Positions 5,164-8,073 of a stretch of DNA of 8,073 nucleotides are shown piece after piece. The notes beneath the pieces are model-generated. The model ran no database searches and had not been told where the DNA came from. It worked only from the letters and a program-made list of their open reading frames with translations. Source of the DNA: JBBSEZ01 sp038239195 (GTDB lineage Bacteria; Planctomycetota; Planctomycetia; Gemmatales; Gemmataceae); contig JBBSEZ010000451.1 of assembly GCA_038239195.1 (NCBI GenBank), positions 1 through 8,073 of the forward strand. Direction: 5' to 3'. Numbering within the stretch: the first letter of the stretch is position 1; the number at the start of each line of letters is the position of its first letter. A program made the translations under genes and the position numbers.

Positions 5164-7146
5164 ATGCGCATTTCCCCCGAACACCCCCTCGCCATCAGCC
5201 ACGCGCTCCTGCGTCCCAACGTCGCCCTCGCCGCCATCGAGGCGTTGCGATCCGTTCCCGGCCCCGTCGCCACCGACGGCCTGGTGGAACTGCTGCACGA
5301 ACCGCCCAGCGCCCGCACCGCGACGGCGGCGATCGCGGCGCTCGAAGGGCGCTCCGGCGCTGGCATCGTCGAGGCGCTGCGAACGGCGCTGGCCAGCCCA
5401 CACGTCACCGTCCGCCTCGCGGCGGTGCAAGCGCTCCAGCTGCGCGACGAGGCTCGCGTGGAAGAGGACTGGCGGCATCTGCTGTGCCGGGACAGCTCCT
5501 GGCAGGTGCGGCGGGCGGCGCTGCGGGCGCTGGCCGAGCGGCGAGGGGAGGCGCGGTGGTGGATCGTCGAGGCGGTCACCGATCCGCACTGGCGCGTCCG
5601 GCACGCGCTGATCCAGGCCCTGTTGCACGAGGAAGGACGGCAGGAGATCGACGCGCGCCTGGCCGCCGTGGGGGGCACGGCGCGCATCGAGGGCGTGCGC
5701 CGCTACCTGCGCTATCGCTGGACGGGCGAGGTGCCGGCAGGGCCGTTCGAGGAGGAAGTTGGCCCGCCCTGGCCGTTCTGGGACTGGGACGCGGCGGTGC
5801 TGGCGCGGAAGCTGGAGCGGCTGGGCGGCGAGGGCCGGCGGTCTGCCCTCGACGCCATGCCGGAGTTATTGGTCCACGACGAGGGACGGGTGCGCTCGCT
5901 GGCGCTGGAAGCGCTGCGCCTCCATGGCGGGGCGGGCGACCTTGCCAGGGTGGTCGCCCTGTTCGACGAGCCGCGCCGCGAACTGGAGGCGGTGACGAAG
6001 TTGCTCGGCTATCTCGACCTGGACCGCACCGAGGCGGTGGCGCGGTTCGTGCGCGAACTGCCCAGCTCGTCCCCGGCGCAACGGGCGTGGGCCCTCGATC
6101 CGGGCGCGGGCCGGCCGGCGCCGGTGCGCGTGCCGGGCGACGAGGGCCCGCTCTCGCGCGCGGCGGCGCTGACGCCCGAGCGGGCGGCCGTGCTGCTTGC
6201 CGAGCCCGAATCCGAGAGCTCCTGGCACGTGCTGGCGAAGGCGGCGCGACTGCGGAAGGTGCCGCTGTGGGAGGTGGCGCCGGAAAGGCCGTGGCAACCG
6301 CCGCAGGCCGAGCGCGCTGTTGCGGTGCCGCTCCATCTGCCGAGGCGGGCGCCGGAACGGCCTCGCATGCTGGGCGGGCTGGAGGTGGCGCCTCTGGGCA
6401 TCTCGGGGCACTACGCGTTGCCGGTCGAGGGCTTCGCGCGGGCCTACGAGGCCGGCGTCAATCTGCTGTTCTGGGAGCCGAGCTACCAGACGCTCACGGA
6501 GCTCTCGGCCCGGCTCTCGCCGTCGGACCGCAGGGCGATTCACTTCCTCGCCGGCACGTTCGAGGCCGACGGCGAGCGCGTCGAGCGCGACGCCGAGCGG
6601 GCCCTGCGGCAGCTGCGCCTGGAGCGGCTCGACGTCTTCCTGCTGTTCTGGGTGCGCTCGTGGGACCGCGTGGCGCTCGACGTGCGCGCGGCGCTGGAAC
6701 GGCTTCAGCGGGCGGGGAAGGTGGGAGTGTTCGGGCTGTCCACCCATTCGCGAGCGCTGGCGGTCGAGGCGCTCGAGTCCGGCTGGGCGCCGGTGATGGT
6801 GCGGCACAGCGCCGCCCATCGCGGAGCGGAGAAGGAGGTGTTTCCGGCCGCCGTTGCGAAAGGCGTCGGAGTCATCACGTTCAACAACACCTGTTACGGC
6901 CGGCTGCTGCAAGCGCGCAAAGGGGCCCCTCCGGTCAGCGCCGCCGACTGCTATCGCTACGCGCTGGCCCAGCCGGGCGTGGCGGCGTGCCTGTCGGCGC
7001 CCGCCACGCTCGAACAGCTCGACGAGAACCTGGAGGCGCTGCACAAGCCGGAGTTGCCGCCGGAGTGGCGCGAGGCCCTCCTGGCGCAAGGGGAGAGGAC
7101 GTATCAGGAGGACGCGGTGTTTCGCCGGTTGGTGCGGTCGAGGTAG
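5164..7146 (+). CDS. HEAT-repeat / aldo-keto-reductase-like fusion, probable pseudoenzyme
   Basis: The 660-aa product has HEAT-type alpha repeats in about residues 15-300, with recognisable units such as SPHVTVRLAAVQAL (78-91), SSWQVRRAALRALAE (111-125), PHWRVRHALIQALLHE (141-156) and EGRVRSLALEALRL (240-253). A linker and an aldo/keto-reductase-like TIM-barrel domain follow (about 402-625): LGGLEVAPLGISGHY (403-417), AYEAGVNLLFWEPSYQTL (427-444), LERLDVFLLFWVRSWD (486-501), AGKVGVFGLSTHS (517-529), GVGVITFNNTCYGRLL (567-582), and a terminal ALAQPGVAACLSAPATLEQLDENL segment. Of the AKR catalytic tetrad (Asp-Tyr-Lys-His) only a Tyr (441) is plausible. The Lys strand reads FLAGTF, and the His position falls in FWVRSW. 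Reductase activity is therefore doubtful and a binding role likely. ATG at 5164 follows AAGAGG by 5 nt. The open frame upstream is antisense to the RT and not part of the gene. Its divergent position next to the RT makes it a candidate retron partner (inference). Confidence 0.85.
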   Translation: MRISPEHPLAISHALLRPNVALAAIEALRSVPGPVATDGLVELLHEPPSARTATAAIAALEGRSGAGIVEALRTALASPHVTVRLAAVQALQLRDEARVEEDWRHLLCRDSSWQVRRAALRALAERRGEARWWIVEAVTDPHWRVRHALIQALLHEEGRQEIDARLAAVGGTARIEGVRRYLRYRWTGEVPAGPFEEEVGPPWPFWDWDAAVLARKLERLGGEGRRSALDAMPELLVHDEGRVRSLALEALRLHGGAGDLARVVALFDEPRRELEAVTKLLGYLDLDRTEAVARFVRELPSSSPAQRAWALDPGAGRPAPVRVPGDEGPLSRAAALTPERAAVLLAEPESESSWHVLAKAARLRKVPLWEVAPERPWQPPQAERAVAVPLHLPRRAPERPRMLGGLEVAPLGISGHYALPVEGFARAYEAGVNLLFWEPSYQTLTELSARLSPSDRRAIHFLAGTFEADGERVERDAERALRQLRLERLDVFLLFWVRSWDRVALDVRAALERLQRAGKVGVFGLSTHSRALAVEALESGWAPVMVRHSAAHRGAEKEVFPAAVAKGVGVITFNNTCYGRLLQARKGAPPVSAADCYRYALAQPGVAACLSAPATLEQLDENLEALHKPELPPEWREALLAQGERTYQEDAVFRRLVRSR

Positions 7147-7150
7147 GCGA

Positions 7151-7310
7151 GGAGCTTCCGCCGACCCAAAGCCACTTACCTCCCGTTGCCTTGGGGGCAA
7201 TAGGCCTTCAACCTGTGAAGGCCGTGAAGGTCCCTTTGAAGGGCAGAGTGTGCCTACCTTCCGCGGCGTAACGCCGCAGCGCTCGCTACCTCCGGGCCGG
7301 CGGAAGCCCC
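7151..7310. ncRNA. Tandem structured element, copy 1
   Basis: The terminal stem pairs 7151-7167 with 7294-7310. It has 15 Watson-Crick pairs and two A-C oppositions that become G-U pairs if the minus strand is transcribed. Inside are hairpin A (TTGCC/GGCAA, about 7186-7200), hairpin B (7203-7223, an 8-bp GGCCTTCA/TGAAGGCC stem with loop ACCTG) and hairpin C (7263-7277, GCGGCG-TAA-CGCCGC). Three TACCTCC-like motifs (7177-7183, 7255-7261, 7287-7293) lie between the helices. It begins 5 nt after the HEAT-AKR stop codon. It differs from copy 2 at about 12 of the 119 core positions, by eye. I do not recognise a known RNA family; the coding strand is undetermined. Confidence 0.65.
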
Positions 7311-7353
7311 GGTCATGGTGGCGCGCCCCGGCCCGGGCGTCAAGGGTGAGAGA

Positions 7354-7512
7354 GGAGCTCTCGCCGGCCCGAAGCCACTTACCTCCCGTTGCCTTAGGCT
7401 CAACAGGCCTTCAACCTGTGAAGGCCGTCGAGGTCCTTTTGCAGGGCAGAGGATGCCTACCTTCCGCGGCGTAGCGCCGCAGCGTTCGCTACCTCCAGTC
7501 GGCGAGAGCTCC
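7354..7512. ncRNA. Tandem structured element, copy 2
   Basis: The terminal stem GGAGCTCTCGCCG (7354-7366) pairs perfectly with 7500-7512. Its sequence differs from copy 1 in the middle (TCTC for TTCC) and the opposite arm changes to match, two compensatory pairs. Hairpin A is GTTG-CC-TTA-GG-CT-CAAC. Hairpin B (7406-7426) is identical to copy 1. Hairpin C (7466-7480) keeps its stem, with loop TAG instead of TAA. The three TACCTCC-like motifs are kept at the same places. The start is 203 nt after the start of copy 1, with an unrelated 43-nt spacer between them. Confidence 0.65.
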
Positions 7513-7541
7513 GAGGAAAGTGTATCGAGCGAGATCGACAA

Positions 7542-7709
7542 GGGGGCCCCCGCCCGCGCCGAGCTACTTACCTCCCGTTGGCCTCTTCGTACACGGGGGC
7601 AACTCCTGTAGTGGTCCCCGTAAGGCCGAGCTGTGTCGGGCGAGCCTTGTCCTTCCGCGGCGTGACGCCGCAGTCGTCGTCGCTACCTCCGGACGGGGCG
7701 GGAGCTCCC
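7542..7709. ncRNA. Tandem structured element, copy 3 (divergent)
   Basis: The terminal stem 7542-7555 pairs with 7696-7709 at 13 of 14 positions, counting one G-T. Hairpin C (7657-7671) keeps its stem, with loop TGA. Hairpin B is replaced by unrelated sequence that still folds: GGCCT (7580-7584) with AGGCC (7623-7627), enclosing ACGGGG (7593-7598) with CCCCGT (7616-7621). The apical CAAC..CTGT residues resemble the loop of copies 1 and 2. TACCTCC begins at 7569 and 7684. The middle motif is only partly kept (TTGTCCTTCC). The spacer from copy 2 is 29 nt. Preservation of fold despite sequence change supports a functional RNA. Confidence 0.55.
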
Positions 7710-7924
7710 AGAAGGATTATAGGAGGAGAGGGGCTTCTTCCTCGATCCCGGCGCCATCTCCTTGCGCCAGGCTTCGCGGGGAGGGCCCCTTGCGACGCCC
7801 AGAGGGAGGTGGCTCTCCGGAGAACGTCGATGGGCCCCGCTTCGTTCCGCTCCTCCTCTCTCCCCTCCTCCCCCCGGTGCTCCTGCCCGTCGGCTCACCA
7901 CCCAGTCAAAACAACCCCTGCGCC
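7710..7924. other. Non-coding leader region before the efflux adaptor gene
   Basis: No convincing gene is seen on either strand. A purine-rich stretch (AGGAGGAGAGGGG, 7721-7733) preceded by GGATTATA is the only AT-containing patch and might contain a promoter element. A polypyrimidine run covers about 7846-7877, including CTCCTCCT (7850-7857), which could pair with AGGAGGAG. TCTCCGGAGA (7814-7823) is a 10-nt palindrome. Together with the three tandem elements this makes about 780 nt without a gene after 7146. Confidence 0.5.
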
Positions 7925-8073
7925 GTGCAAGCGTGGCGCTGGCTGGCGGCAGGGGCCTTGCTGGCCGCGCTGGCGGCCGGCTGCTCCGCCCCGTCCCCGA
8001 AGCCGGCCAAGACGGTCGAGGTCGTCGTCACCACGCCGATCGTCGGCGAGGTGATGGACTATCAGGACTTCAC
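7925..8073 (+). CDS. RND efflux periplasmic adaptor lipoprotein (5' part only)
   Basis: The first 49 codons are visible and the gene runs off the window. The product begins MQAWRW, followed by a hydrophobic run and the lipobox LAAGC, with Cys20 as the lipidation site, so it is an inner-membrane-anchored lipoprotein. The following VEVVVTTPIVGEVMDYQDFT matches the start of planctomycete RND membrane-fusion (AcrA/HlyD-like) proteins, which commonly open with a V..P...EV.DY.DFTG pattern. These link an RND pump to an outer-membrane channel for drug or metal export. An RND transporter gene would be expected downstream. The GTG start at 7925 is the only good start upstream of the signal sequence in this frame; no Shine-Dalgarno is evident, so the start is less certain than the reading frame. 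Confidence 0.8.
   Translation, partial: MQAWRWLAAGALLAALAAGCSAPSPKPAKTVEVVVTTPIVGEVMDYQDF

Noticed and set aside
5083..5628. N-terminal extension of the RT frame
   Set aside because: It overlaps the HEAT coding sequence antisense, has Arg/Asp-rich shadow composition, and ATG at 5082 gives a normal retron RT length.
7151..7709. CRISPR array or MITE/IS ends
   Set aside because: Units of about 160 nt at 189-203 nt period are not CRISPR-like, no cas gene is seen, and MITE terminal repeats would be the same between copies, whereas these arms differ in compensatory fashion. No target-site duplications or transposase are visible.
7254..8054. Open frames over the tandem elements and the leader region
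   Set aside because: Their translations are Pro/Arg/Ser-rich without any family resemblance, and repeated peptides in them simply reflect the repeated DNA.

Overview
The window is high-GC DNA, probably from a planctomycete of the Gemmata group. This is inferred from overall character: very high GC, GTG starts, an MJ0042-type zinc-ribbon membrane protein, a HEAT-repeat protein with a degenerate enzyme domain, a small C-terminal-heme cytochrome and an RND efflux adaptor lipoprotein. No rRNA or marker gene is present to prove it.

Layout. Positions 1-39 are a perfect 18-bp hairpin. From 65 to 5082 five genes lie on the minus strand. In transcription order they are a retron-type reverse transcriptase (5082-3580), an FGE/sulfatase-modifying-factor-like protein overlapping it by a GTGA tetranucleotide (3583-2603), a zinc-ribbon multi-pass membrane protein (2525-1464), an arginase/agmatinase-family protein 8 nt further on (1455-628) and a small cytochrome c'-like protein (502-65). 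An 81-nt divergent intergenic region (5083-5163) separates the RT from a plus-strand gene (5164-7146). That gene encodes HEAT repeats fused to an aldo/keto-reductase-like domain that has lost most catalytic residues. Positions 7147-7924 hold no convincing gene. They contain three tandem structured elements of about 160 nt (7151-7310, 7354-7512, 7542-7709), each closed by a long terminal stem whose arms differ between copies but stay paired. The window ends inside the start of an RND efflux periplasmic adaptor lipoprotein (7925 onward).

How the genes may work together. The RT carries both retron hallmarks, NAxxH and VTG, plus the YADD active site and a long N-terminal extension. Retrons are usually an RT, a structured ncRNA and an effector. 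The translationally coupled FGE-like protein, which lacks the cysteine pair of true FGEs, is the best effector or accessory candidate; the divergent HEAT-AKR protein is a second. The usual msr-msd RNA just upstream of the RT is not obvious, because only 81 nt separate the RT from the next gene. The three tandem elements are the only strong structured-RNA candidates seen here, but they sit 2 kb away beyond the HEAT gene, and their link to the RT is speculative. The zinc-ribbon, arginase, cytochrome and efflux genes look like ordinary chromosomal cargo.
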